Part shown: positions 24,795 to 34,546 of the stretch, one piece after another
Layout: each line of letters opens with the position of its first letter
Numbering within the stretch: the stretch's first letter is position 1
NCBI RefSeq assembly: GCF_900116045.1
Contig: NZ_LT630450.1
Coordinates: 62,001-126,000 of the forward strand
DNA: 64,000 nt
Source of the DNA: Desulfovibrio piger
Lineage (GTDB): Bacteria; Desulfobacterota; Desulfovibrionia; Desulfovibrionales; Desulfovibrionaceae
Reading direction: 5' to 3'
Made by a program: the position numbers and the translations under genes
Notes under the pieces: generated by a model
Database searches by the model: none
What the model was told of the DNA's origin: nothing
Seen by the model: only the letters and a program-made list of their open reading frames with translations

Positions 24795-24910
24795 GGCAGT
24801 AGTTCCTTGGGCAAAAAATGGATGGCCCCTGTGAGGCCGGGGCTTTTTCAAAATAGCCGGGCTCCGGCGGCTTGTACAGGAAAAATGCCCGGGGCGACGC
24901 GGAAAACAGG

Positions 24911-24942
24911 AAGCGCCGTGGCCCGGAGGTCACGGCGCTTTG
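24911..24942 (-). terminator. Terminator after nadB
   Basis: AAGCGCCGTG gcccggaggt CACGGCGCTT is a perfect 10-bp stem placed 19 bp after the nadB stop. Confidence 0.65.
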
Positions 24943-24960
24943 CCGGCAGGGAAGGGGGGG

Positions 24961-26559
24961 CTAGTCCACGCGGTGGTGGCAGCCGATGCTGTTCTTGTTG
25001 CGCATGGCGGCCTGGGTGATGACGTAGGCCGTCTGGGAACCGTGGAAAAGGTCCACCAGCGGCTTGGAGATGCGCGTGCCCTTGTAGAAGTCGTGGATGT
25101 GGCGCACCAGGTCGCGCATGTCTTCAAACGCCCGGCGCAGGCGGGCCTTGGAGCGCGAGATGCCCACATAGTTCCACATGGTGTTGCGGATGTTGGCCCA
25201 GTCCTGGGCCACCAGGGCGGGGTCGTCGTGGTGTTCGTTGCCTTCGTGGCGCCAGTCGGGGATGGCGGCCGCCAGGGCGCGGGGGATGGCTTCGCGGCCG
25301 GAGGCCGTGATGCGCGCCAGATGCTGGCCGCAGCTCCGGCCCCAGACGGCGGCTTCCAGCAGGGAAGTGCTGGCCAGACGGTTGGCGCCGTGCAGGCCGG
25401 TGCAGGCGCATTCGCCGATGGCGTACAGGCCGGGCATGGACGTGCGGCCGAAGGTGTCGGTAAGGATGCCGCCGCAGAAGTAGTGGGCCGCGGGCACCAC
25501 GGGGATGGGCTCCTTGCGGATGTCGATGCCGATCTCGAGGCACTGCTCGAAGACCGTGGGGAAGCGCGTGGGCAGGTCCTGCTTGACGCCGCTCACGTCG
25601 AGGTACAGGCAGGGCACGCCCCGGCGCAGCATCTCTTCCACCATGGCCTGGGCCACCACGTCACGGGGGGCCAGGTCGCCGCGCTTGTCGTGGCGGAGCA
25701 TGAAGGCCTCGCCCCTGTCGTCCAGCAGGCGGGCGCCTTCGCCGCGCATGGCCTCGGTGATGAGCGGGCGGCGGTAGCTGCGTTCCTCATACAGGGCCGT
25801 GGGGTGGAACTGCATGAATTCCAGGTTGGCCAGCTCCACACCGGCGCGGAAGGCCATGGAGATGCCCGCCCCCACACAGCCGGGGGCGTTGGTGGAGTGC
25901 AGGAAGACCTGCCCCACGCCGCCGGTGGCCAGGACGGTCCAGTCGGCCAGGATGGTCTCGGGCTCGCCGGTCTCGGCATTGAGCACGTAGGCGCCCAGGC
26001 AGCGGTTGGTGACGCTGTAGCGGTACTGGGAGTTCTTGGCGTGGTGGTGGGTGGTCAGCAGGTCGATGGCCGAATGGTTGTGCAGGCAGGTGATGCGCGG
26101 GTGGATCTTCACCTGGGCGGCCAGGCCGTCCATGAGGGCGCGGCCGGAATAGTCGGCCTTGTGGAGGATGCGGTGGGCGCCGTGGCCGCCTTCACGGGTG
26201 AGGTTGTAGGTGCCGTCCTCGTTGCGGTCAAAGTCCACCTGGGCCCGGTCGATGAGCATGCTGTCCACGCAATCGGGGCCCTGGCGGCAGAGGAAGCGCA
26301 CGGCGCGGTTGTTGTTGTACCGGTGGCCCGCCACGAGGATATCGTGTTCCAGGGCACGGGCCTCGGCATCACGGGGGGTGTCCGCGGCCTTGTAGATGAT
26401 GCCGCCCTGGGCCAGGGGGGTATTGCCGTCATCCAGGTCGGGACCGGCGTTGATGAGCAGCACGTCACGCCCGGCATCGGCCAGGGTAAGGGCGGCAGTG
26501 CAACCGGCGATGCCGGAACCGATGATCAGGATGGTGACGTGGCGACGTGTCGAGCTCAT
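24961..26559 (-). CDS. nadB: L-aspartate oxidase
   Basis: The 532-aa flavoenzyme oxidises aspartate to iminoaspartate, the first step of de novo NAD synthesis; fumarate is the likely acceptor in an anaerobe. FAD-binding IIGSGIAGCTAALTLA lies at the N-terminus. TPLAQGGI, EFMQFHPTALY, GEGARLLDDRGEAFM and CTGLHGANRLASTSLLEAA are conserved. The C-terminal helical domain is complete. It follows nadA by 21 bp in the nadC-nadA-nadB cluster. Confidence 0.96.
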   Translation of the reverse strand: MSSTRRHVTILIIGSGIAGCTAALTLADAGRDVLLINAGPDLDDGNTPLAQGGIIYKAADTPRDAEARALEHDILVAGHRYNNNRAVRFLCRQGPDCVDSMLIDRAQVDFDRNEDGTYNLTREGGHGAHRILHKADYSGRALMDGLAAQVKIHPRITCLHNHSAIDLLTTHHHAKNSQYRYSVTNRCLGAYVLNAETGEPETILADWTVLATGGVGQVFLHSTNAPGCVGAGISMAFRAGVELANLEFMQFHPTALYEERSYRRPLITEAMRGEGARLLDDRGEAFMLRHDKRGDLAPRDVVAQAMVEEMLRRGVPCLYLDVSGVKQDLPTRFPTVFEQCLEIGIDIRKEPIPVVPAAHYFCGGILTDTFGRTSMPGLYAIGECACTGLHGANRLASTSLLEAAVWGRSCGQHLARITASGREAIPRALAAAIPDWRHEGNEHHDDPALVAQDWANIRNTMWNYVGISRSKARLRRAFEDMRDLVRHIHDFYKGTRISKPLVDLFHGSQTAYVITQAAMRNKNSIGCHHRVD

Positions 26560-26580
26560 CTTGACTCCTTGTTTCTTGCG

Positions 26581-27651
26581 CTAGCGTTGGGCCGCGCATA
26601 CCTGGAGCATGCGGGTCAGGGATGCCCGGGCGGGCGCCAGCTGCTCGTCCTGCAATGTCATGACGGGGGCCGTGCCGGCCACGACGCCTTGCAGGCAGGC
26701 CAGCAGGTTTTCTTCCGTGACCTTGGCCATGTCGGGGCAGATGGCGGGCGCCAGGGGCTCGATGCGGCAGCGCCCGGCGAAACGGTCACGCAGGCGGTGG
26801 ACAAGGTTGGTCTCCGTGCCGATGATCAGGGTGCCGCCTTCGCCGGCGGCCTTTTCCGCTTCCTTGATGAGATAGGAGGTGGAGCCGGCGCCGTCGCACA
26901 GGCCGATGAGCTCGGGACGGCATTCGGGATGGGCCAGCACGCGGCAACCGGGATGGGCGGCCCGGGCGGCCTGCACGCTTTCGGGGCGCAGGCGGCCGTG
27001 GATGGCGCAGCAGCCCGGCCAGAGCAGCAGGCGGCGGCCGGTGGCGGCGCTGCCGGGCAGGCGTTCGCTGTCGGCCAGCCCCTTTTTCCCGCTCAGGCGC
27101 AGCACATGCCAGTCCCCGGGGCCCAGGCCCAGCTGCAGGCCCGTGTTGCGGCCCAGGTGCTTGTCGGGCAGAAAGAGCACGGCGCCGTCGGGCCCGGCTT
27201 TTTCCAGGGCCCAGGCCAGCATGGTGCGGGCATTGGCCGAGGTGCAGACGGCCCCGCCGAATTCGCCCACCACGGCCTTGAGGGCCAGGGTGGTGTTCAC
27301 ATAGGCCAGGGGCACGACCCTGCGCCCGGTGGCCTGCAGCTGCAGCAGCACGGTGCGGGCGAGCCCGGCCGGCGTCATGAGCGACATCATGCAGTTGGCG
27401 TCCCAGGCGGGCAGATGCACGCTCTGGCCGGGTTTGGCCAGCAGGGCCGCGGATTCGCCCATGAAATACACGCCGCAGAACACGATATGTTCGGCATCGA
27501 TGCCTTCGATGCGGCGGGCCAGTTCCAGGGAGTCCCCGGTCACATCACAATGCCGCACCACATCATCGTGCTGGTAATGATGCCCCATGATGCACAGGCG
27601 GTCGCTCATTTCCTGTTTGATGGCCGTAATGGCCTCGGTGGATCGAGACAT
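26581..27651 (-). CDS. nadA: Quinolinate synthase
   Basis: The 356-aa [4Fe-4S] enzyme condenses iminoaspartate with dihydroxyacetone phosphate to quinolinate. IMGHHYQHDDV at the N-terminus and the cysteines in VFCGVYFMGE, CTSANA, HPECRPE and AICPDM are visible; three of these ligate the cluster. GTETNLVHRL and the closing region are conserved. It sits between nadC (24 bp upstream) and nadB. Confidence 0.95.
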   Translation of the reverse strand: MSRSTEAITAIKQEMSDRLCIMGHHYQHDDVVRHCDVTGDSLELARRIEGIDAEHIVFCGVYFMGESAALLAKPGQSVHLPAWDANCMMSLMTPAGLARTVLLQLQATGRRVVPLAYVNTTLALKAVVGEFGGAVCTSANARTMLAWALEKAGPDGAVLFLPDKHLGRNTGLQLGLGPGDWHVLRLSGKKGLADSERLPGSAATGRRLLLWPGCCAIHGRLRPESVQAARAAHPGCRVLAHPECRPELIGLCDGAGSTSYLIKEAEKAAGEGGTLIIGTETNLVHRLRDRFAGRCRIEPLAPAICPDMAKVTEENLLACLQGVVAGTAPVMTLQDEQLAPARASLTRMLQVCAAQR

Positions 27652-27675
27652 GGTTTCCTTTTGGGTTGGGGATGA

Positions 27676-28548
27676 TCAGGCGTTGGCCAGGGTCATGCTG
27701 AAGTCGGCAGCCACGGCGGAATGCGTCAGGCGGCCCACGGAAATGAAATCGGGATGCCGGGGACCGGTGAGGGCGATGCCGCGGATGGTCTCCAGGGTCA
27801 CGCCGCCGCTCACTTCGGCCTCGATGCGGGCGGGCACCAGCGCCAGGGCCTGGCCCAGCAGGGGCGCGCCCATGTTGTCCATCATGATGCGGTCGGCCCC
27901 GGCGGCCACGGCCTCGCGCACATGGTCGAGGGTGCGGCACTCCACCTCGATGGGCGGACAGGGGGAGTAGACCTCGCGCAGGCGGGCCACGGCGCGGGTG
28001 ATGGAACCGGCGGCGTCGATGTGGTTGTCCTTGAGCATGAGCATCTCCACCAGGTTCTTGCGGTGGTTGCAGCCGCCACCGGCCTGGACGGCGTATTTTT
28101 CGGGCCAGCGCAGGCAGGGCGTGGTCTTGCGGGTATCCAGCAGGCGGACCCCGGTGCCTTCCAGCTCATGCACATAGCGGGCCGTGAGGTTGGCGATGCC
28201 CGAAAGGTGGGTGATGAAATTGAGGATGATCCGCTCGGCCTTGAGCAGCGCGATGGCCGGGCCTTCCATGCGGGCGACTTCGGTCATGGCCGGGACGGTG
28301 GAGGCTTCCTCCACCAGCAGCTCCACATGCGGATGGGCGTTCATGGCTTCAAAAACGTCGTGGATGACGGGCAGGCCCACCACGCGGGTGTCTTCCTTGG
28401 CGCGGATGACGGCGCGCATGGGCGCGTCAGCGGCAAAAAGGCCTTGGGCGGTCAGGTCGGGGCCGTCCTCGTCCAGGGCCAGTTCTATGGAGCGGCGCAG
28501 GTAGCGCCGGCCTTCGTCGGAAAAAAACGTGCTCCAGGGTGTGAACAT
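27676..28548 (-). CDS. nadC: Nicotinate-nucleotide diphosphorylase (quinolinate PRTase)
   Basis: The 290-aa enzyme converts quinolinate and PRPP to nicotinate mononucleotide. Conserved segments: LNFITHLSGIANLTARYV, LLDTRKTTPCLRWPEKYAV, GGGCNHRKNLVEMLMLKDNHI, VECRTLD and EVSGGV. ATG 28548 (FTPWSTFF...) gives the standard length; ATG 28575 would add nine residues. It is the first gene of the nad cluster and is divergent from mgtE. Confidence 0.95.
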   Translation of the reverse strand: MFTPWSTFFSDEGRRYLRRSIELALDEDGPDLTAQGLFAADAPMRAVIRAKEDTRVVGLPVIHDVFEAMNAHPHVELLVEEASTVPAMTEVARMEGPAIALLKAERIILNFITHLSGIANLTARYVHELEGTGVRLLDTRKTTPCLRWPEKYAVQAGGGCNHRKNLVEMLMLKDNHIDAAGSITRAVARLREVYSPCPPIEVECRTLDHVREAVAAGADRIMMDNMGAPLLGQALALVPARIEAEVSGGVTLETIRGIALTGPRHPDFISVGRLTHSAVAADFSMTLANA

Positions 28549-28778
28549 TCTTCTTGTCCCGTCTATGGTGTGCATGGTAAGCCCTGCGCATAAGCACGGC
28601 ATTACATAGTGATAAATGGCCCGTTGGGGCGCGTCAAGTTTGAGAGCTTTTTCACAACGGAGCGGCAAAAAAGCATTCTTTTTGTCACGAAGATGCGGTA
28701 GGATGCCGCCGTGTTGTGGAAGAAGTCCGCCGGGAAGGCCGAGGCCCGGCACGCGTACAGACGAGGGAGCTGACTGCC

Positions 28779-30176
28779 ATGAGTGAACAAAAGAAGATCC
28801 AGACCGCGGACGACCGGCCGCAGACGGCGAACCCGATCCCCGAAGACGACGGGATGGCGGAAGGACATGGCATCAGCATACCCGAGGCCTGCCGCGAGCT
28901 GGGGGACGAGACGGAGTTCGTCCATCCCGCCGACCTTGCCGACCATCTGGAGAACCTGAGCCTGGAAAAGCAGGTCTGTGCCCTGCGCCACATGCCCACG
29001 GAGGACGCCGCCGAGGCCCTGGCCGAGCTGGAAGGCAGCGTGGCCGTGGACGTGCTGGAAAATCTGGATGCCGACGTGGCCGCCCAGATCATCGCCGAGA
29101 TGGAGCCCGACGACGCCGCCGACGTGCTGGACGAGCTGGACGAGGAACACCGCGACGTCCTGCTGGGCAAGCTGACGCGCGAAGATTCGGAAGAGCTGCG
29201 CAACCTGCTGAACTTCGACCCCGACTCCGCGGCCGGTGTCATGAACACCGAGCTGATCCTGCTGGAAGAGAACATGACGGCCGACGAGGCCATCACCCAC
29301 ATCCGCAGCGAGATGGAGGACAAGGAGAGCCCCTACTACGCCTATGTGGTGGACAGGAACGACAAGCTGGTGGGGGTGCTTTCGCTGCGCGACCTGATGC
29401 TGGCCCGGCCCGGGACCATCGTGGGCGATGCCGTGGCGGGGCAGAGCGTGGTCTCCGTGCCCTATGACATGGACAAGGGCGAAGTGGCCAACCTGCTGTC
29501 GCACTACAACTATCTTGCCATGCCCGTCGTGGATTACGAGGGGCACATCATGGGCGTGGTGACCTATGACGACATCATGGACATCATGCACGAAGAGGCC
29601 AGCGCCGACATGCTGGGCATGGTGGGCGCCGACCCCGAAGAAAGCGTGGACACCCCCTGGAAGGAGAGCGTGCGCAAGCGCCTGCCCTGGCTGGTGGTGA
29701 ACATGGTCAATTCGGCGCTCTCAGCATCGGTGGTCTACATGTTCGAGGGCTCCATCGCCCAGATGGCCGCCCTGGCCGTGCTCATGCCCATGGTGGCCAA
29801 CCAGGCCGGGAACACCGGCCAGCAGGCCCTGGCCGTCATGATCCGGCAGCTGGCCACGGACCGCTTCGAGCCCAAGAAGGCCTGGATGGCCGTGCTGCGC
29901 GAGGCCAAGATCGGTCTGGTCACGGGGCTTTTCATGTCCATACTGGCCCTGTGCGGCGCCTGGGGCTTCACAGGCAACCCGCTGGTGGGTATGGTCATGG
30001 CTGGTGCGCTGCTGTGCGACATGATGCTGGGTGCGGTGGCCGGCGGTTCCATCCCCCTCATTTTCCGGGCCCTGGGACGAGACCCGGCCCAGGCCTCCAG
30101 CATCTTCCTGACCACCATCACAGACGGCGCGGGCTTCTTCATCTTCCTCGGGCTGGCCACCATGTTCCTTTTCTAG
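28779..30176 (+). CDS. mgtE: Magnesium transporter MgtE
   Basis: The 465-aa protein has the full MgtE plan. An acidic N-domain of helical repeats (HPADLADHLENL, MEPDDAADVLDEL) is followed by two CBS domains (YAYVVDRNDKLVGVLSLRDL; YLAMPVVDYEGHIMGVVTYDD) that sense Mg2+. A five-helix channel domain includes MPMVANQAGNTGQQALAVMIR, with the ion-selecting acidic site further on. ATG 28779 has GAGGGAG upstream. The next gene, a response regulator, starts 31 bp downstream. Confidence 0.95.
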   Translation: MSEQKKIQTADDRPQTANPIPEDDGMAEGHGISIPEACRELGDETEFVHPADLADHLENLSLEKQVCALRHMPTEDAAEALAELEGSVAVDVLENLDADVAAQIIAEMEPDDAADVLDELDEEHRDVLLGKLTREDSEELRNLLNFDPDSAAGVMNTELILLEENMTADEAITHIRSEMEDKESPYYAYVVDRNDKLVGVLSLRDLMLARPGTIVGDAVAGQSVVSVPYDMDKGEVANLLSHYNYLAMPVVDYEGHIMGVVTYDDIMDIMHEEASADMLGMVGADPEESVDTPWKESVRKRLPWLVVNMVNSALSASVVYMFEGSIAQMAALAVLMPMVANQAGNTGQQALAVMIRQLATDRFEPKKAWMAVLREAKIGLVTGLFMSILALCGAWGFTGNPLVGMVMAGALLCDMMLGAVAGGSIPLIFRALGRDPAQASSIFLTTITDGAGFFIFLGLATMFLF

Positions 30177-30207
30177 GCCTGCCCGCACAACGCAAAGGCA
30201 GGTAGCC

Positions 30208-30876
30208 ATGCACGACGTTTGCCGCATCCTGCTGGTGGACGATCACAAATTGCTCATGGAGGGCATCCGCAGCCTGCTGGCCCCCCACAGCCATTTGCGT
30301 GTGGCCGGCATGGCCCCCGACGGCAAGGAAGCCGTGGGCCTGGCCGCCACCCTGTCTCCCGACCTGGTCATCATGGACATCTCCATGCCGGGCATGAACG
30401 GCGTGGAAGCCAGCCGCGCCATCCTCCAGATCCGTCCCGAGACGCGCATCCTCATCTATACCGGCCACGAGGACCAGCGCCACCTGCTGGAGCTCATCCA
30501 GCTGGGCATCATGGGCCATGTCTGCAAAAGCGATCCGCCCTCCGTCCTGCTCCAGGCCATCGATACCGTGCGGCAGGGAGAGGTCTTTCTCAGCTGCGCG
30601 GACCCCGGCGGCTGCATGGCGGCCCTCATGCGCCAGAACCGGCAGCGCCTCAGCACCGCCGGGAGCGGGCCGGACATCGGCACGCTTTCGCCGCGCGAGA
30701 AGGAGATCTTCCGCCTGCTGGCCGACGGCTACAGCGTCCGCCAGATAGGGGACGCCCTCAACATCAGCCCCAAGACCGTGGAGACCCACAAATACAGCGT
30801 GCTGACCAAGCTGCGCGCCGGCTCCATCAACGAGCTGACCAAGATGGCCATCCGTCTGGGCCTGGTCTCGCTGTAG
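30208..30876 (+). CDS. NarL/FixJ-type response regulator, orphan
   Basis: The 222-aa protein has a receiver domain at residues ~5-120 (LLVDDHKLLMEGI with the acidic pair, VIMDISMPGMNG with the phospho-acceptor Asp, a Thr in IYTG, and K in VCKSD). A LuxR-type HTH follows at ~158-215 (LSPREKEIFRLLADG, VETHKYSVLTKL). No histidine kinase gene is adjacent. Its close spacing after mgtE suggests co-transcription. Confidence 0.92.
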   Translation: MHDVCRILLVDDHKLLMEGIRSLLAPHSHLRVAGMAPDGKEAVGLAATLSPDLVIMDISMPGMNGVEASRAILQIRPETRILIYTGHEDQRHLLELIQLGIMGHVCKSDPPSVLLQAIDTVRQGEVFLSCADPGGCMAALMRQNRQRLSTAGSGPDIGTLSPREKEIFRLLADGYSVRQIGDALNISPKTVETHKYSVLTKLRAGSINELTKMAIRLGLVSL

Positions 30877-31223
30877 TCCGGTTTTCGGGCCTGTCCTTTC
30901 ATGGCCATGTGAGGCCGCCTCTCCGTGCCGTCCCCTGCGGCAGGCGTGCGGCGGGTCGTATCCTCCATGTCCGTCGTCCCGTGTCCTCTTTCTGCCGTGA
31001 CGGCGCCTGTCGTCCCCGGCGGAATTGCCCGCTCTTTCCCCGATCGCCCGTCCTGCCAGGCCTGTCTGCCCGGACGTCCTGCGGCATCCCTGTCCTGTGC
31101 GGGATATTCCCGCCGTCGTGCCCGTGGCGGCAGCGGCCGTTGCCCGGCGCGCCGCCCGTGCCGGGCTGGTGCGGGACGGGCATGGCCACGGGCCTGCGGC
31201 GTCCCACGCCCTGCGGCAGGGCC
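30877..31223. other. Intergenic region between convergent genes
   Basis: About 350 bp of very GC-rich sequence between the response regulator and a minus-strand LysR gene. I see no gene, clear terminator or repeat family copy. Confidence 0.5.
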
Positions 31224-32150
31224 CTATGCCGTGGCGGGGCCGTCCTGTGCCGTGTCCTCTGGGGCGGGTCCTCCCCAGAGCGAGGCTTTCAGATAGTCCA
31301 GGAAGACCCTGGCCGGTTTGGAGAAGAGCTGCTGTTTTTTCCAGGCCACGTTCAGGCCCACTTCCATGCCCGGGCGCAGGGGGCGGAAGCAGAGCGGGCC
31401 GTCTTCCGGCAGGCGGATGATCCTGTCCAGGCAGAGGGCATAGCCCATGCCTTCCTCGACCATGATCGACGCACTGTAGAGCAGGTTGTAGGTGGCCACC
31501 ACCTGCAGGGCATCGTGTGCTGCCCCCAGCCAGCCCGCGACCTCGTTGTTGACCATGTTCTGCCGGGAGACCAGCAGGGGCAGGCCGCGCAGGTCCGCAG
31601 GGGCGACGGATGGCCGGGCTGCCAGCGGCGCGTCCTTGCGCATGAGGACGCCCCAGCGGTCCTTGACCGGCAGGCGGAAGAACTCGTAGCCCGAAAGATC
31701 CACGGGCTCGATGAAAAGGCCGAAATCCACCAGATCCCGGTCGATCTTTTCCATGACGTCCTCGGCATTGCCGCTGAAGATGTGGAAGGTCACCTGCGGG
31801 TGGTCCTGCCGCATGCGGCGCGCGGCCCGGGCGATGAGGCGCATGGCGTCGGTCTCGCCGCCGCCGATGTGGATGTCTCCGCTCAGCAGCGCTTCCGGTG
31901 CCCTGAGTTCCGCCGTGGTCTTTGCCAGCAGGCTGATGACCTCCTGTGCCCGCTTGCGGAAAAACGTGCCCTCCTCCGTCAGGGTGATGCTCCGTTTGCC
32001 GCGCAGGAAGAGCGTCTTGCCCAGTTCCTCCTCCAGCTCCTGCATCTGCCGGGACAGGGTGGGCTGGGTGACGTGCAGGGCCTCGGCGGCCGCGGAGATG
32101 GTCCTTGCCTGGGCGACGGCCAGAAAATAGCGGAGGGTCCTCAGTTCCAT
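31224..32150 (-). CDS. LysR-family transcriptional regulator
   Basis: The 308-aa protein has an N-terminal winged HTH (RYFLAVAQARTISAAAEALHVTQPTLSRQ, given as residues 7-35) and a periplasmic-binding-like effector domain. Downstream lie IHIGGGETDAMRLIA and DFGLFIEPVDLSGYEF. It is transcribed away from the symporter gene, whose 3' end lies 279 bp beyond its start. Its target and effector are not evident. Confidence 0.92.
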   Translation of the reverse strand: MELRTLRYFLAVAQARTISAAAEALHVTQPTLSRQMQELEEELGKTLFLRGKRSITLTEEGTFFRKRAQEVISLLAKTTAELRAPEALLSGDIHIGGGETDAMRLIARAARRMRQDHPQVTFHIFSGNAEDVMEKIDRDLVDFGLFIEPVDLSGYEFFRLPVKDRWGVLMRKDAPLAARPSVAPADLRGLPLLVSRQNMVNNEVAGWLGAAHDALQVVATYNLLYSASIMVEEGMGYALCLDRIIRLPEDGPLCFRPLRPGMEVGLNVAWKKQQLFSKPARVFLDYLKASLWGGPAPEDTAQDGPATA

Positions 32151-32429
32151 GGGATGCTCCTTTGCCGGGATGCCGCGGGTGCTGACCGTCCTGGCCGGTC
32201 AGGGACGGCGGAAGATGCGCAGGTCCGGCCGCGTGCCCGGAAAGCGGTTGCAAAAGATCCCGCCGGGCGCGGCAGGGCGGGAACAGGGGCAGGGGAGGCG
32301 TGCGGCGCCTTCTGCCGCCGTCCGCGCGGCCGTGCCGCCGGCGGGGAGGTGGCGGGGAAGGGGCATCCGGGAGAGGCGCCCCGCATGGCGGGACCGGCCC
32401 CTTCCCGGAACGTCCCTGTGCGGCGGGAC

Positions 32430-33665
32430 CTATTCGTCCTGCAGGGCGGCGCCCCGCCGGGGATCGAAGTCGTTTTCCGTGCGGGAGATGAAGATGGCCG
32501 CGGTGGCGTCGCCCAGCACGTTGATGGTGGTGCGGGCCATGTCCATGATACGGTCGATGCCGGCCACCAGGGCGATGGCTTCCAGCGGGATGCCCACATG
32601 GGTGAAGATCATGGAGAGCATGATCAGGGCCGCTCCGGGCACGCCCATGGTGCCCACGCTGGCCAGCAGGGCGATGAGCAGCACCGAGACCTGCTGGTCG
32701 AGCGGCAGGGGCATGCCGTAGATCTCGGCGGCAAAGATGGTCACGATGCCCATGTAGATGGCCGTGCCGTCCATGTTGATGGTGTTGCCCAGCGGGATGG
32801 AGAAGCTGGCGACGCTGCGGGAGGCGCCCAGTTTCTGCACGCTGGTCAGGTTGGTGGACAGGGCGGCGGCGCTGGAACAGGTGGTGAAGCTGGTGAGCAG
32901 CGGCGCGCTCAGGCCGCGGAAGAAGGTGCCGGGCCGGAGACCGGCGTAGCGGATGCAGGGCAGGTAGGTGATGATGACGTGGATCAGGCAGCCCAGGTAC
33001 ATGATGCCGATGAGCTTGATGAGCGGCAGCAGCACTTCCAGCCCGTGGTTGGACACGGTGTAGGCCATGAGGGCAAAAACGCCGATGGGCGCGTAGAGCA
33101 TGACCATGCTGGTGACGCGGATCATGACTTCGCTCATGGCATCGAAGAAGGCCGCGGCGGGCCTGGCCTTGTCGCCGCACAGGCTGATGGCCATGCCCAC
33201 CAGCACGGCGAAGAAGATGATCTGCAGGATGTTGCCCTTGGCCAGGGCATCCACGGGGTTCAGGGGCACGATGCCCATGAGCACTTCCACCAGCGAAGGC
33301 GCGGCCACTTCCCTGGCGCTCAGGTTGGCGGTGGAAAGGTCGAGGCCCACACCGGGCTGGAAGATGTTGCCCAGGACAAGGCCGATGGCCACGGCCAGGG
33401 CCGTGGTGGCGAAATAGAAGACCAGGGTCTTGGCGGCGACCCGGCCCAGACGGCCCACATCGCCCACGCTGGCGGCGCCGGAGACCAGGGTGGCCAGCAC
33501 CAGCGGCACGACGACCATGCGGACGAGATTGATGAACAGGTCGCCGAAGGGTTTGAAGAAGGCGGCGCTGATGCCCATCCCGGGGGCCAGCGTGCCCACC
33601 AGTATGCCCAAAACCATGCCGATGCCCATCTGCAGGGGCAGGCCCATTTTTTTGCGTACGCTCAT
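32430..33665 (-). CDS. Dicarboxylate/amino acid:cation symporter (DAACS family)
   Basis: The 411-aa membrane protein is of the GltP/DctA type. Signature segments are visible: LVRMVVVPLVLATLVSGAA, the serine-rich hairpin TSFTTCSSAAALS, and NINMDGTAIY-like GNTINMDGTAIYMG, which line the substrate and Na+ sites. GVPGAALIMLS and a late DRIMDMARTTINVLGDA complete the transport core. It imports glutamate, aspartate or C4-dicarboxylates with Na+ or H+. The C-terminus extends into charged residues. Confidence 0.93.
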   Translation of the reverse strand: MSVRKKMGLPLQMGIGMVLGILVGTLAPGMGISAAFFKPFGDLFINLVRMVVVPLVLATLVSGAASVGDVGRLGRVAAKTLVFYFATTALAVAIGLVLGNIFQPGVGLDLSTANLSAREVAAPSLVEVLMGIVPLNPVDALAKGNILQIIFFAVLVGMAISLCGDKARPAAAFFDAMSEVMIRVTSMVMLYAPIGVFALMAYTVSNHGLEVLLPLIKLIGIMYLGCLIHVIITYLPCIRYAGLRPGTFFRGLSAPLLTSFTTCSSAAALSTNLTSVQKLGASRSVASFSIPLGNTINMDGTAIYMGIVTIFAAEIYGMPLPLDQQVSVLLIALLASVGTMGVPGAALIMLSMIFTHVGIPLEAIALVAGIDRIMDMARTTINVLGDATAAIFISRTENDFDPRRGAALQDE

Positions 33666-33766
33666 AGAAACCTCACTGCGTGTTGCGTAGTGTAACGATA
33701 CGGGGGCCGACAGTAAGCAAGATTCATTCCGTGCGCAACGTTTTCGTCATGCGGCTGCCCGGCCGG

Positions 33767-34258
33767 CTAGGGCCGTTCCAGGGGGCAGCGCATGTCATAC
33801 CAGCAGGCCCGGCCGTGCCGGCTGGCGGATCGTCCCAGCAGCCGGAAGCCCAGCGAGCTGTAGAAGGGGATCAGCCCCTCCTTGCAGGTGAGGACCACGT
33901 CCGCCTTGCCCCGCTGCCGGGCCGCTTCCAGAAAATGGCGCACCAGGGCCGCGCCGATGCCCTGATGCTGCCGCTGCGGATCCACCACCAGGCCGAAGAC
34001 GGCCTGATGCGGGGCCTCCTCCCGGTGCAGGGAGGCATCGTGATAGAGCTCGTCCCGGCAGGTGGTGAAATCGGTCATGCAGCCGTTGATATGGCCCACG
34101 ATGACGCCCGCGTCCTCGGCCACGAAAAAGCAGTGGGGAAAGACGGCAAAACGGGCCGCAAAGCTTTCCGGCGATGCGGCTTCGGCAGGGGGAAAGCCGC
34201 GTGCTTCCAGGGCGGCGATGGCAGGCAGGTCGTCGGGACGGGCTTGTCTGATATGCAT
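33767..34258 (-). CDS. GNAT-family N-acetyltransferase
   Basis: The 163-aa protein has the acetyl-CoA-binding motif A VVDPQRQHQGIGAALVRHFL, and a closing FYSSLGFRLLGRS, typical of GNAT motif B. The acceptor is unknown. ATG 34258 follows CAGGAGATAC; the in-frame sequence further upstream shows no domain. Confidence 0.88.
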   Translation of the reverse strand: MHIRQARPDDLPAIAALEARGFPPAEAASPESFAARFAVFPHCFFVAEDAGVIVGHINGCMTDFTTCRDELYHDASLHREEAPHQAVFGLVVDPQRQHQGIGAALVRHFLEAARQRGKADVVLTCKEGLIPFYSSLGFRLLGRSASRHGRACWYDMRCPLERP

Positions 34259-34546
34259 GGTATCTCCTGGGCTGGCCCCGCCGCAGCGGGGCCCTGTGGC
34301 TAGGGCAAGGGGCCGTCGTGGCAGGGCATGACGGCACGGAGGCCGTCCGGTTGTCCGGCGCACGGGTCATTCCCGGGGCGGGGCGCCAGGGGCGGCCGCT
34401 CCCGTGCTTTTCAAGGAAAACGGGGGGTACCGGGAAGGCGGGTCACCCGGGCCGCCGTCAGCGACAGGCCGCTCCCCTCCGAGGGGTTTCCGTCGGCCTT
34501 CGTGGCCCGCGGAACCGTCGGCGGCATCCCCCGCGATGCATGCCGC

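Noticed and set aside
30899..31207. Minus-strand ORF between the response regulator and LysR gene
   Set aside because: Arg/Gly-rich composition, no ribosome-binding site and no recognisable feature.
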